Positions 35,476-43,935 of a stretch of DNA of 64,000 bases are shown in pieces; the first letter of the stretch is position 1, and each line of letters begins with the position of its first letter. Source of the DNA: Paradesulfitobacterium ferrireducens (GTDB lineage Bacteria; Bacillota; Desulfitobacteriia; Desulfitobacteriales; Desulfitobacteriaceae). The stretch is taken from NCBI RefSeq assembly GCF_017310645.1, contig NZ_JAFLRH010000017.1, positions 1-64,000 on the forward strand. The letters run 5' to 3'. The notes beneath the pieces are model-generated. The model ran no database searches. It was not told the origin of the DNA and saw only the letters and a program-made list of their open reading frames with translations. The position numbers were made by a program, and so were the translations under genes.

Positions 35476-36576
35476 TTATCTTTGAACCCTGGCGCTTCCG
35501 CCCTTCATCAGATTTTCCACTTCTTTGCGACTGGCCATGGAGGTATCTCCGGGGGTGGTCATCGCCAGGGCACCATGGGCGGCCCCGTAATTAACCGCTT
35601 GTGACGGGTCGCCGGTTGTCATAAGCCCGTAAATCAGACCTGAGGCAAAGCTGTCTCCGCCGCCTACCCTGTCGAAGATTTCCAGATTGTTATACTCGTT
35701 GGCCTTGTAGATCTCTCCGCCAGCCCAGCAGATGGCGCTCCAGTCATTGACCGTAGCCGTTTTCACGGTGCGGAGCGTGGTGGCCACCAATTTAAAGTTG
35801 GGATAGGTTTTTACAACCTGATCAATCATCTTCTTATATCCATCCAGGTTCAGCTCTTTCAGGTTTTTGTCATTGCCCTCCACTTCAAATCCGAGGCTGG
35901 CTGTAAAGTCCTCCTCATTTCCGATCATGACATCAACGTATTTGGCCAATTCCTTATTGACTTCCTGGGCTCTGGCTTGGCCGCCGATATGGCTCCAGAG
36001 CGAAGGGCGATAGTTGAGATCGTAGGAAACGATCGTGCCGTATTTTTTCGCCGTCTGCACAGCCTCCAGCACGACCTCCGGGGTGGTGTCCGACAAGGCG
36101 GCGAAAATACCGCCGGTGTGAAACCATCTTGAACCGAGCTCGCGAAAGATATAGTCCCAGTCAATGTCACCCTTTTTCAGCTGAGAAGCGGCCGTGTTGC
36201 CCCGGTCAGACACCCCTAATGCGCCGCGCACGCCAAACCCTCTCTCCGTGAAGTTGAGGCCGTTGCGCACGCTTCTCCCGATTCCGTCGTAAGGTACCCA
36301 TTTGATCAGAGAGGGATCGACCCCGCCCTGCAAAATGAAATCTTCCACCAGCCTGCCGATTTCATTATCCGCAAAAGCAGTGACAACGGCCACGTTCATG
36401 CCAAAGCATTTCCGGAGCCCGCGGGATACGTTGTATTCTCCGCCGCCCTCCCATGCTTTAAACTGCCTGGCATTCTTAATCCGGCCGTCACCCGGGTCCA
36501 GCCTCAGCATGACTTCACCCAGGGATATACAATCATATTTACAGCTGTCTTTCGGTTTCACATTAATTACTGACAT
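35476..36576 (-). CDS. kdgK: 2-keto-3-deoxygluconate kinase, PfkB family
   Basis: The protein has about 366 residues from ATG 36576 (AGAGGGG 8 bases upstream). It is a ribokinase-fold kinase phosphorylating KDG to KDPG. CISLGEVMLRLDPGDGRI opens the sugar-binding part, EGGGEYNVSRGLRKCFG follows, and the C-terminal ATP/anion-hole motif is DRVGGGDSFASGLIYG with the catalytic Asp. It is longer than many KdgKs (~310-340), with an extended RSLWSHIGGQARAQE region. It is separated from kdgA by a 218-base MITE-like element. Confidence 0.9.
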   Translation of the reverse strand: MSVINVKPKDSCKYDCISLGEVMLRLDPGDGRIKNARQFKAWEGGGEYNVSRGLRKCFGMNVAVVTAFADNEIGRLVEDFILQGGVDPSLIKWVPYDGIGRSVRNGLNFTERGFGVRGALGVSDRGNTAASQLKKGDIDWDYIFRELGSRWFHTGGIFAALSDTTPEVVLEAVQTAKKYGTIVSYDLNYRPSLWSHIGGQARAQEVNKELAKYVDVMIGNEEDFTASLGFEVEGNDKNLKELNLDGYKKMIDQVVKTYPNFKLVATTLRTVKTATVNDWSAICWAGGEIYKANEYNNLEIFDRVGGGDSFASGLIYGLMTTGDPSQAVNYGAAHGALAMTTPGDTSMASRKEVENLMKGGSARVQR

Positions 36577-36616
36577 GGTATTGGCCCCTCTTTTCAACAG
36601 TTAATTCGTTAGATTA

Positions 36617-36834
36617 CCCTGAAAAAGTCCTCCAGCGTTCCATATTTCTAAGCGAATCCCTTCGCAGCGATGAATCAAGGTGCGACTTTGACTGCGGACA
36701 AGCAGACGCCATCAACGGAAAACCCCTACCCCTAACGCTTTGGCGGCTGCCCGCAGTCAAACAAAGCACATTCCTCTGTTGACGATGCAGGGTGAGCGGG
36801 AAATTCGAACGCGAAACAATGGACTTTTTCAGGG
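36617..36834. mobile_element. MITE-like element between kdgA and kdgK
   Basis: This 218-base insert is bounded by perfect 14-base inverted repeats, CCCTGAAAAAGTCC (36617-36630) and GGACTTTTTCAGGG (36821-36834). A second inverted pair lies inside (TTTGACTGCGG / CCGCAGTCAAA). It has no credible ORF and begins 5 bases past the kdgA stop. No target duplication is obvious. It looks like a non-autonomous, palindromic insertion; no matching transposase is in the window. Confidence 0.65.
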
Positions 36835-36839
36835 GACAC

Positions 36840-37487
36840 TTAGTTCGCTCTGGCTTCCCTGATCTTCTCCATAAACTGCTTGGCGATCGTGGTAATGGAT
36901 TCATAATCGCCTTTCTTAGCCCCGGCGGTCAGATTTCCGCCGACTCCGACAGCGACCGCCCCGGCTTTGATCCATTGACTGACATTGTCCAGGCTTACCC
37001 CCCCGGTCGGCATCAGGGATGCCTGGGGCAGAGGACCTTTGATCGCTTTAATGATAGCCGGGCCAAACAGTTCTCCCGGGAAAATCTTGACCACATCCGC
37101 TCCGGCTTCCATGCATTCCACTGTTTCCTTGACCGTCATCGCTCCCGGCATAACCGGAACCTGGTACCTGTTGCAGAGTTTTACTGTTTCGGTATTTAAA
37201 CAGGGACTGACAATATATTGAGCGCCGGCGAGGATGGCCGCCCGTGCCGTCTCAGGATCCAGAACCGTACCGGCACCGATGATGATTTCACCGGATGGGT
37301 AGTTCTGAACCAATTCTTTGATCAGATCGGCCGCTGAGGGTACGGTAAAGGTAATTTCAATGGCGGCCACGCCGCCGGCAATACACGCTTCGGTTATTTT
37401 AAAAGCCTGCTCCGTACTTTCCGCCCTCACAACGGCAACCAGTCCTCCGTCTTTGATCTTGGTCAGGATTTGTTCTTTCGTTGCCAT
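36840..37487 (-). CDS. kdgA: KDPG / 4-hydroxy-2-oxoglutarate aldolase
   Basis: This class I aldolase has about 215 residues. It splits 2-keto-3-deoxy-6-phosphogluconate into pyruvate and glyceraldehyde 3-phosphate. Start at ATG 37487, 9 bases after AAAGG; the ATG at 37496 abuts that site. Motifs: AAIEITFTVPSAADLI (catalytic Glu near 44), GAGTVLDPETARAAILAGAQYIVSP split across ~70-95, and the Schiff-base Lys in DVVKIFPGELFGPA. GGVSLDNV binds the phosphate. It is the last pathway step in the operon. Confidence 0.95.
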   Translation of the reverse strand: MATKEQILTKIKDGGLVAVVRAESTEQAFKITEACIAGGVAAIEITFTVPSAADLIKELVQNYPSGEIIIGAGTVLDPETARAAILAGAQYIVSPCLNTETVKLCNRYQVPVMPGAMTVKETVECMEAGADVVKIFPGELFGPAIIKAIKGPLPQASLMPTGGVSLDNVSQWIKAGAVAVGVGGNLTAGAKKGDYESITTIAKQFMEKIREARAN

Positions 37488-37511
37488 TGAGTTCATCCTT
37501 TCTGTGAAGAC

Positions 37512-38582
37512 TTAAGCGTCTTTTTTGCTTCTCTCCAGGGCATCCCAGTTGCCCCACAAATACATAATTCCGAGCGCTCGGTCATACAGTCCGTAACCCG
37601 GCCTGCATTTTTCATTCCAGATGTGCCGGCCATGATCCGGCCGGACATAGCCGGTAAATCCAATGTCATGATAAGCCTTGACGATCTCGCTGATATCCAG
37701 GGAGCCGTCACTGGACCGGTGTGAGGTCTCAATAAAATCTCCGTTTTCATAAACTCTAACGTTTCTGATATGGGCAAAAGCGATTCTATCGGCAAATTCC
37801 CGCACCATTTCCGAAATATTGTTCTTGGGATTAGAGCCCAAAGAACCGCTGCAAAGCGTAAGCGCATTGGATGGGCTGTCTACCAGCTTTAATAATCTCC
37901 GGAGATTTTCTTTATTGGTAATAATTCTGGGCAATCCGAAGACGGACCAGGGCGGATCGTCCGGGTGGATGGCCATTTTTATATCGTGCAGCTCGGCCAC
38001 GGGAATAATCTGCTCAAGGAAATACTTTAGGTTAGACCACAAATTTTCCTCAGTCACGTTCCGGTAGGCTTGGAAAAGCTGCGGCAGGTGTTTTAACCGT
38101 TCCGGTTCCCACCCAGGCATCGTCAGATCCGGATTGGAAGCGATTTGATCCACGAGTTCAAACGGATCCATATTGTCAATTTTAGCTTTTTCAAAGAAGA
38201 GAGCGGTGGAGCCATCCTCCAATTTTTCGAATAAATTGGTCCTGGTCCAATCAAAGACGGGCATAAAGTTGTAGCAAATGACTTTGACCCCTACTTGGGC
38301 CAGCTTTTCAATGGTTCGTTTATAATTCTCGATATACTTATCTCTGGTAGGCAAACCCAGTTTGATATCTTCGTGGACATTGACGCTTTCGACCACATCA
38401 ATATGGAAGCCGTATGGATGCGCTGTTTTTTGCACTTCGAGGATTCTGTCCAGGGGCCACTCTTCACCGGCCGGCACATCATGGAGCGCCCAGACAATCC
38501 CTTCAACTCCGGGAATTTGCTTTATTTGTTCCAAGGTTACTGTATCATTGCCTGCTCCATACCATCTAAAAACCATTTTCAT
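37512..38582 (-). CDS. uxuA: D-mannonate dehydratase
   Basis: This 356-residue UxuA dehydrates D-mannonate to 2-keto-3-deoxygluconate using a divalent metal in a TIM barrel. Family blocks are [18 protein letters not shown] at the start, [30 protein letters not shown] (metal-binding His/Asp), [20 protein letters not shown], and [14 protein letters not shown] near the C-terminal end. The length is typical of the short UxuA type. It sits between the TRAP transporter and kdgA. No uronate isomerase gene (uxaC) is in the operon. Confidence 0.97.
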   Translation of the reverse strand: MKMVFRWYGAGNDTVTLEQIKQIPGVEGIVWALHDVPAGEEWPLDRILEVQKTAHPYGFHIDVVESVNVHEDIKLGLPTRDKYIENYKRTIEKLAQVGVKVICYNFMPVFDWTRTNLFEKLEDGSTALFFEKAKIDNMDPFELVDQIASNPDLTMPGWEPERLKHLPQLFQAYRNVTEENLWSNLKYFLEQIIPVAELHDIKMAIHPDDPPWSVFGLPRIITNKENLRRLLKLVDSPSNALTLCSGSLGSNPKNNISEMVREFADRIAFAHIRNVRVYENGDFIETSHRSSDGSLDISEIVKAYHDIGFTGYVRPDHGRHIWNEKCRPGYGLYDRALGIMYLWGNWDALERSKKDA

Positions 38583-38621
38583 AACAGTATTTCCTCCGGA
38601 TGTTATCCTGTGATCTGGAAC

Positions 38622-39896
38622 TTACTTCGCCATATAGTGAACCAAGAACAGGGAAATCTGCGGGACATAGGTTACTAAGGCTAATACCGCTAAACTGACG
38701 CCCAGGAACGGCACAATGGCTTTGCTCATACGGCCCAAGGAAATCTTGCCAATGCCACCGGCGACATAAAGGCACACTCCCACCGGCGGGGTGGTCAAGC
38801 CGATCACGAGATTCAGGACGGCGATAATAGCGAATTGAATCGGGTCAACGCCCACACTGGTAGCCACTTGCAGCAAAGTCGGGAACAAGATCACCAAGGC
38901 GGCGATCGTTTCCATGAAAGCTCCCACGAACAAGAGCAGCAGATTAATTAACAAAAGCATTAAATACTTATTGTGCGTAATGCCAAGCATAAACCCGGCA
39001 ATCGCTTGCGGAATCTGCTCGCTGGCCATAATCCAGGCAAAGATGTTGGCGAATCCAACCAAGAGCATAATGCCTGCGCTTTGCACAGCAGACTCAATCA
39101 CGATTTTGGGTATATCTTTCAATTTAAGCTCTTTATACACAAACAAACCGACAACCAGGCCATAAACTACCGCCACAAAGGCTGCTTCGGTCGGAGTGAA
39201 AATGCCCCCGACAATCCCAACAAAAATGATGGCTGTCATTAAGATGGCCCAGAATGCTCCAATAAAGCTCTTGCCGATTTCCGGGAGACTGTATTTCCGT
39301 CCTTTCGGATAATTGTTTTTGACGGACATATAATACCAGAGTCCCATGAAGCCCAAACCCATTAAGATGCCCGGTATAGCCCCGGCGACAAACAGCTTGC
39401 CCACTGAAAGGCCGGTCAAGGTTCCGGCAATAATCATCGGGACGCTGGGGGGAATAATCGGGCCCACGGTGGAAGCAGCCGCCGTTAAGCCGCAGCTTTG
39501 GTCAAGATCATACCCTTGTTTTTTCATAGCGGGGATCATAATGGAGCCGACACTGGCGGCGTCGGAGACTGCGGTTCCGGAGATACCGGCAAACACCATG
39601 GAGGTCACAACGTTCGCAAGCCCCAAGCCGCCGCGGATACGCCCTACCAAAGCATTGCTCAGATCAACGATCTTGTTCGTGATCCCTCCGTTATTCATTA
39701 AATTCCCTGCCAGGATAAAACCCGGCACACAGAGCAACACAAAGGAATCAAGGCCGGCAAACATTTTTTGGGGAATTACGATCAGCGGTATGTCTGCCAT
39801 GAATAGATAGATTAGGGAGGAGATACCAAGGGAAAAGGCGACAGGTACACCAACCATCAATAAGAGGAGAAAGCTAAGAAAGAGTACTAACGTCAT
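38622..39896 (-). CDS. dctM: TRAP transporter large permease, DctM type
   Basis: This 424-residue membrane protein with about 12 helices is the ion-coupled translocation subunit of a TRAP importer. Family blocks are LSFLLLLMVGVPVAFSLG, FTPTEAAFVAVVYGLVVG, and NLVIGLTTPPVGVCLYV near the end. Its start overlaps the dctQ stop by 4 bases (ATGA). Combined with the neighbouring catabolic genes, the likely cargo is a hexuronate or aldonate driven in by sodium or proton gradient; the exact sugar acid is not visible. Confidence 0.96.
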   Translation of the reverse strand: MTLVLFLSFLLLLMVGVPVAFSLGISSLIYLFMADIPLIVIPQKMFAGLDSFVLLCVPGFILAGNLMNNGGITNKIVDLSNALVGRIRGGLGLANVVTSMVFAGISGTAVSDAASVGSIMIPAMKKQGYDLDQSCGLTAAASTVGPIIPPSVPMIIAGTLTGLSVGKLFVAGAIPGILMGLGFMGLWYYMSVKNNYPKGRKYSLPEIGKSFIGAFWAILMTAIIFVGIVGGIFTPTEAAFVAVVYGLVVGLFVYKELKLKDIPKIVIESAVQSAGIMLLVGFANIFAWIMASEQIPQAIAGFMLGITHNKYLMLLLINLLLLFVGAFMETIAALVILFPTLLQVATSVGVDPIQFAIIAVLNLVIGLTTPPVGVCLYVAGGIGKISLGRMSKAIVPFLGVSLAVLALVTYVPQISLFLVHYMAK

Positions 39897-40384
39897 TTTT
39901 GTTCACCCCCTAATCCGGCTGCGAAATTTTTGATCATTGAGACTAACTCGATCACGAAATAGATGATCAAGAACAACCCGCTAATCGGTATGACGCCAAA
40001 GATATATTGCATCGGAAGCATGAGTACTGATGAGCGTTGGATCAGCCCTAGTTCGGCAAACTTGATACCCTGCACGAAAATAACTCCCGAAAATATTACC
40101 AGTCCCGCATAAATTAAGATATTAAGCACTTTCTCGATTGTTCGGGGCAGCAGATTAAAGACAAAATCCACATTGACATACGCCTTTTCTTTCACCGCTA
40201 AACCAGCGGCAAAGGCAATCGTGTACAGAAATAAATACCTGGCCGCTTCTTCAGTCCAACTCGGTGATTTAATGAAAGAATACCTGGTGATGACCTGAAT
40301 CATGACCACCGCGATCAGACCTGCTATACAAATAATCATACCGGCCTGGAGGAACCCATCCAGAAATTTTTTCAATGTTTTCAT
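39893..40384 (-). CDS. dctQ: TRAP transporter small permease, DctQ type
   Basis: This 163-residue four-helix membrane protein is the small TRAP subunit pairing with DctM. It opens with a TM helix (IICIAGLIAVVMIQVITRY) and has the DctQ hallmark SPSWTEEAARYLFLYTIAFAAG split over ~38-60, followed by AYVNVDFVFNLLP. It lies between the solute receptor and DctM, translationally coupled to the latter. Confidence 0.95.
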   Translation of the reverse strand: MKTLKKFLDGFLQAGMIICIAGLIAVVMIQVITRYSFIKSPSWTEEAARYLFLYTIAFAAGLAVKEKAYVNVDFVFNLLPRTIEKVLNILIYAGLVIFSGVIFVQGIKFAELGLIQRSSVLMLPMQYIFGVIPISGLFLIIYFVIELVSMIKNFAAGLGGEQK

Positions 40385-40480
40385 ATGATCCTCCGACTGT
40401 TAATTTGGGGGGAATCTTTACTCTTCCGAGGAACTGAACAGGCCTGGCCGTCACCAGACCTGTTCGTACTTCGTTTATAC

Positions 40481-41506
40481 TTATCTCGTGTTCATAATTT
40501 TTTCATAGATATCTTTTTGCGCAGGATTCAGAGAAGAGAGAATGGCCGGTTTTGCTTTGGCTTCGAAAGCGGCTTGATCCGTATCAACAAACTGCATTCC
40601 CTCACTTTGCAGTTTTTGGGTCAGTGCTTGTTCGTCTTTCAGCATCAAATCATGTTCATAAGTCTGCATATCTTTTGCCGCATCGAGAACGATTTGTTGA
40701 AGATCCTTGGGCATGGATTCGAACTTCTTATTGCCGATTACAACATAAATCCAGCTGCGTACGTGTTCAGTGCGGTTAATATATTTTTGGACCTCATAGA
40801 AGCCTGAGCTTTGAATCAGTGCCAGCGGATTTTCCTGAGCGTCAACCGTTCCTTGTTGGAGTCCGGTAAACACTTCACCTAAAGCCATCGGCGTCGGTTT
40901 CGCCCCTAATGCTTCCCAGGCCTTGACATAGAGCGGCACATTGGGAACCCGCAGCCTGAGGCCGTTCAAGTCATCCGGAGTTTTGATCGGACGGTTGCTG
41001 GTCAAGTAGCGGGGACCGCGGGCAAACCAAGTGAGCGGGCGCAAGCCGGTTTTATCGAGAATCTCTTGCTCTATTTCCTTGCCAATTGGCCCATCAGCCA
41101 CTTTCTTTAACTGATCATCACTTTTAATCAGGTAGAGAGCACCCATTACCCCAACCTTCGGCGCCCAGTTTTGCAGGGACTCCCCTGTAATGGTCATGTC
41201 GGCGGTTCCTGCCTGGATTCCGTTGATGGTATCCATTTCCGAGCCAAGCTGGCTGTTCGGGTAAACTTTGACTTCGATGCGGCCATTGGATTTTTTCTTG
41301 ACTTCATCGGCAAAATAGAGAGCCGCTTTATGCCAGCTGTTGTTTTCATCAGCCACGTGGCCAAACTTAAGGGTGAATTCGGGTTTCTTGTCTCCCCCTT
41401 GATTGGACGCCGTGTTATTGCCGCTGGTGCCGCATCCGGCCAGGCTTCCCATTAATAACACCCCAGCGAGACCCAACGATGCAATCTTGATCCATCTCCT
41501 GTTCAT
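40481..41506 (-). CDS. dctP: TRAP transporter solute-binding lipoprotein, DctP type
   Basis: The protein has about 341 residues. Start placed at ATG 41506, 6 bases after GGAGG (an ATG two codons earlier abuts the site). The signal peptide ends in LAGC, with lipid-modified Cys at about 25. The DctP domain begins FTLKFGHVADENNSWHKAA and includes RPIKTPDDLNGLRLRVPN, whose Arg typically salt-bridges the substrate carboxylate, then GEVFTGLQQGTVDAQENP. Sugar-acid receptors of this kind bind glucuronate, galacturonate or aldonates. It follows the dehydrogenase gene after 150 bases with a stem-loop. Confidence 0.95.
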   Translation of the reverse strand: MNRRWIKIASLGLAGVLLMGSLAGCGTSGNNTASNQGGDKKPEFTLKFGHVADENNSWHKAALYFADEVKKKSNGRIEVKVYPNSQLGSEMDTINGIQAGTADMTITGESLQNWAPKVGVMGALYLIKSDDQLKKVADGPIGKEIEQEILDKTGLRPLTWFARGPRYLTSNRPIKTPDDLNGLRLRVPNVPLYVKAWEALGAKPTPMALGEVFTGLQQGTVDAQENPLALIQSSGFYEVQKYINRTEHVRSWIYVVIGNKKFESMPKDLQQIVLDAAKDMQTYEHDLMLKDEQALTQKLQSEGMQFVDTDQAAFEAKAKPAILSSLNPAQKDIYEKIMNTR

Positions 41507-41606
41507 TTTCATCCTCCGTTTTCTCCAATTGATAATCTTTCTCTGGATTCGATTTTGACCGGAAACTCTGGAAAAGATTCACCCCCCAAGCAGAATCTTA
41601 TTGCTC

Positions 41607-41651
41607 ACTTTTTTAGGAAGCTTTTATCTGTATCAAATACCCTAAAAAAGT
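41607..41651. repeat. Small inverted repeat after the dehydrogenase gene
   Basis: ACTTTTTTAGG (41607-41617) and CCTAAAAAAGT (41641-41651) are perfect 11-base inverted repeats, placed 5 bases past the stop. It may act as a weak transcription brake between the gntR-dehydrogenase pair and dctP. Its termini resemble those of the 218-base insert at 36617. Confidence 0.5.
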
Positions 41652-41656
41652 AACAA

Positions 41657-42679
41657 CTACTGTTGAAAAAGCAGAACCGCTTTGCAGACCTTCTGAGGCT
41701 CTGTCTCAATAAGGTGCAAGGCTTTTTCGATTTCGGTGTAGGGAAAGGTATGAGAAATCAGCTTTTCCGGATTCACCTCTCCCTTGTTAAACCACTCAAT
41801 CACCTGAGGAAATCGATGGGCATTGAGCCTTGACCCGCGAATATCGAGCTCATTCTTGGTGATATACAACTGAGCCAGCTGAGAAGGTGTTTCGGTAAAT
41901 CCCAAGACCACAACCCTGGCTGCCGGGCAGGCTAATTGCACACCGTCTTCCAGGAGCTTAGGCAGGCCTACGGCCTCGACCACAACCGTTACGCCAACAC
42001 CATTCGTTTCTTTCATAACAATTTCTCTTAGGTCTTGCTTAGAACTGTTTACAATAACATCTGCTCCCATTTGCTTCGCCATGTCCAGGCGTTCCTCGAG
42101 AATATCGGTAATAATTGCCCTGGCACCGGTTTTCTTAACGGCCTGCAAAATGATTAAGCCAATTGGACCTGCGCCGAGTATTAAGACGATATCTCTCGCT
42201 TCGATCTCCCCGCGTGCCAGGACTTGGGCGGCAATACTGTACGGCTCGACTAAAGCAGCAGCCTCCCACGGCAAATCCGGGGATATCTTGTACACACTGG
42301 AGCTTTCCGCGGCAATATACTCGCGAAAGCCGCCGTCCAGGTGAACCCCTCTTACCTTTAACGAGGTGCAGACATTAGGGCGGCCAAGCGAACATGGGTA
42401 GCAAGCTCCGCAGCTCACAACCGGATCAACGGTCACGTGATCGCCAATTTTCAGATCCTGAACTTTTGCGCCCACTTCAACGATTTCGCCCACGATTTCA
42501 TGGCCGATAATTCTGGGATAGGTTGCCACCGGAGAAGTGCCGTGGTAGATGTGTATATCTGAGCCACAGATGCCGGCGGCTTTAATCTTAATCAAGACTT
42601 CGTTCTCATGCGTTAGCTCGGGCTTTGCGACCTCCGCAATTTCAATGTTCCCGGGACTGTTTACTCTTATGGCTTTCAT
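41657..42679 (-). CDS. Zinc-dependent medium-chain dehydrogenase for a sugar acid or polyol
   Basis: The protein has about 340 residues from ATG 42679 (AGAAAGGAAC upstream). It is a GroES-like MDR dehydrogenase. The catalytic zinc site includes ICGSDIH and GHEIVGEI. The structural zinc loop is CGACYPCSLGRPNVC. The NAD Rossmann motif is GAGPIGLIILQ. It resembles RspB/YjjN-like oxidoreductases that oxidise aldonates. Because the operon has uxuB and uxuA but no uronate isomerase, this enzyme may feed the pathway by oxidising L-gulonate, L-galactonate or a similar acid to a ketouronate. That is an inference. Confidence 0.88.
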   Translation of the reverse strand: MKAIRVNSPGNIEIAEVAKPELTHENEVLIKIKAAGICGSDIHIYHGTSPVATYPRIIGHEIVGEIVEVGAKVQDLKIGDHVTVDPVVSCGACYPCSLGRPNVCTSLKVRGVHLDGGFREYIAAESSSVYKISPDLPWEAAALVEPYSIAAQVLARGEIEARDIVLILGAGPIGLIILQAVKKTGARAIITDILEERLDMAKQMGADVIVNSSKQDLREIVMKETNGVGVTVVVEAVGLPKLLEDGVQLACPAARVVVLGFTETPSQLAQLYITKNELDIRGSRLNAHRFPQVIEWFNKGEVNPEKLISHTFPYTEIEKALHLIETEPQKVCKAVLLFQQ

Positions 42680-42710
42680 GTTTAGTTCCTTTCTTTGACT
42701 CATGATTTTC

Positions 42711-43391
42711 CTACTCAACTTCTTTAAAATACTCGGGGTATTTTTTAACTAACTCTGTTTTATCAAAGTTAACCGCCGTTAAGTGTTCTTTCATCGCCTT
42801 CTCGGCCAGTTCAGGATTTTTATGGATGATTCCGTTGAAAATATTGGAATGTTGGATGTAGATATCATCCCAATTAAAATTGGTTGCTAACCGCAACAGC
42901 CGAATTCGTTTAAAGTCATTATTCATTTCATCTATTATCTTCCAGATCCTGGTCTTGTCACAGCCTTCAAAAATCAGTTTGTGGAATTGCTCATCGGCTT
43001 GAAATTGTTTCTCAGAGTCATGATTTTTAATATACATTTCCTGATATTTTAAATTCATTTCTAAAGCAAAGACTTTTTCTTGCGAAAATTCTTTACAAGC
43101 TAAGTTAACTACCGCTTTTTCTAATGTTTCCCGCAAGAACCGCGCTTCTTCAACCAGGGATAAATCAATCAGCGAAACGAATGTCCCTTTTTGCGGATAA
43201 ATCGTTAATAAGCCTTCCTGGGATAACCGCAGAAACGCTTCCCTGACCGGGGTTCTGCTCACATTGTATTTTTCGGATATTTCATTTTCTGAGATATTGG
43301 AACCGGGTTTAAGCCTCAGTTGAATGATTTCCTCTTTTAACAGCTCATACAGTTTTCTGCTGGCGGAGTTTTTATTTGTTTCAAAAATCAT
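42711..43391 (-). CDS. GntR-family (FadR/FCD) transcriptional regulator of the operon
   Basis: The protein has about 226 residues from ATG 43391 (AAAGGAG upstream). The winged helix-turn-helix at ~10-70 contains LKPGSNISENEISEKYNVSRTPVREAFLRL, shown here only in part as NVSRTPVREAFLRL. The C-terminal FCD ligand domain (~85-220) has the ARFLRETLEKAVV opening and metal-binding-type His residues (EQFHKLIFEGC, HLTAVNF). FCD regulators commonly bind sugar acids. It leads the operon, 31 bases before the dehydrogenase. A 32-base palindrome over its own transcription start suggests autoregulation and control of all downstream genes. Confidence 0.93.
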   Translation of the reverse strand: MIFETNKNSASRKLYELLKEEIIQLRLKPGSNISENEISEKYNVSRTPVREAFLRLSQEGLLTIYPQKGTFVSLIDLSLVEEARFLRETLEKAVVNLACKEFSQEKVFALEMNLKYQEMYIKNHDSEKQFQADEQFHKLIFEGCDKTRIWKIIDEMNNDFKRIRLLRLATNFNWDDIYIQHSNIFNGIIHKNPELAEKAMKEHLTAVNFDKTELVKKYPEYFKEVE

Positions 43392-43404
43392 AGTCTTCTC
43401 CTTT

Positions 43405-43436
43405 ACCATATTAATATACATGTATACTTGTATGGT
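43405..43436. promoter_or_regulatory. 32-bp imperfect palindrome, likely GntR operator
   Basis: The half-sites ACCATATTAATATACA and (reverse complement) ACCATACAAGTATACA match at 13 of 16 positions. The centre TATACATGTATA is perfectly palindromic. It lies between the -10 (43451) and the gntR ATG (43391), placed to block transcription. Confidence 0.7.
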
Positions 43437-43450
43437 AGTGTGCAAGATTT

Positions 43451-43478
43451 ATTATACCCTTCCTTTTGAAAAATTCAA
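43451..43478 (-). promoter_or_regulatory. Putative sigma-A promoter of the sugar-acid operon
   Basis: Minus strand: -35 TTGAAT (43473-43478), 16-base spacer, -10 TATAAT (43451-43456). The presumed start site falls about at the upstream edge of the palindromic operator. Confidence 0.65.
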
Positions 43479-43536
43479 GATGTTTAAACTAAAAATGGTG
43501 TGTATGCTAAATATTTGGTTCATCCTTAAAGAAAAA

Positions 43537-43582
43537 CGGGAAACCCTCATACGAGAGCTTCCCGTTCATACTGTCTGCTTAT
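43537..43582 (-). terminator. Terminator of the zinc-ribbon gene; right copy of the 46-bp direct repeat
   Basis: Identical over 46 bases to 33771-33816. CGGGAA / TTCCCG stem; on the minus strand the hairpin is followed by TTTTTCTTT, a classic intrinsic terminator. It is 5 bases after the zinc-ribbon stop codon. Confidence 0.85.
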
Positions 43583-43587
43583 ATATT

Positions 43588-43881
43588 TTAGCGTGCCGGG
43601 CGGTGGTGTTGGTAACACTCACGGCAGTAGACCGGACGATCGGAAGTCGGTTGGAACGGAACTTGGGTTTCTACCCCACAGTCCGCACATACAACCGTGT
43701 ACATTTCGCGCGGTCTTCCTTCGGAACCATTGCGAGCGCTCTTGCGTGCGCTGCGGCAATCCCGGCAACGGAGAGGCTCATTTTCGAACCCTTTTTCAGC
43801 ATAGAATTCTTGTTCTCCAGCGGTGAAAATGAAAGTTGCCCCACAGTCTTTGCATACCAGTTCTTTGTCTTGAAACGCCAT
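43588..43881 (-). CDS. Zinc-ribbon protein with four CxxC motifs
   Basis: This 97-residue cytoplasmic protein is built of two zinc ribbons. CxxC pairs are at 10/13, 39/42, 65/68 and 86/89. The first half, ELVCKDCGATFIFTAGEQEFY, is the signature of the probable zinc-ribbon family (Pfam zf-trcl), with FENEPLRCRDCR completing the site. The function is unknown; such proteins are common in Firmicutes and may bind nucleic acid. The ATG follows AAGGGG. It is monocistronic with its own sigma-A-like promoter and a terminator shared in sequence with uxuB. Confidence 0.9.
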   Translation of the reverse strand: MAFQDKELVCKDCGATFIFTAGEQEFYAEKGFENEPLRCRDCRSARKSARNGSEGRPREMYTVVCADCGVETQVPFQPTSDRPVYCRECYQHHRPAR

Positions 43882-43935
43882 GAAAAGTATTCCCCTTACA
43901 TAAATAATGTGACAGGCTTATGCCCACCCAAAAAT

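Noticed and set aside
36614..36904. 96-residue minus-strand ORF in the kdgA-kdgK gap
   Set aside because: It lies across the palindromic insert and the kdgA 3' end in another frame; it is better explained as an artefact of the MITE-like element.
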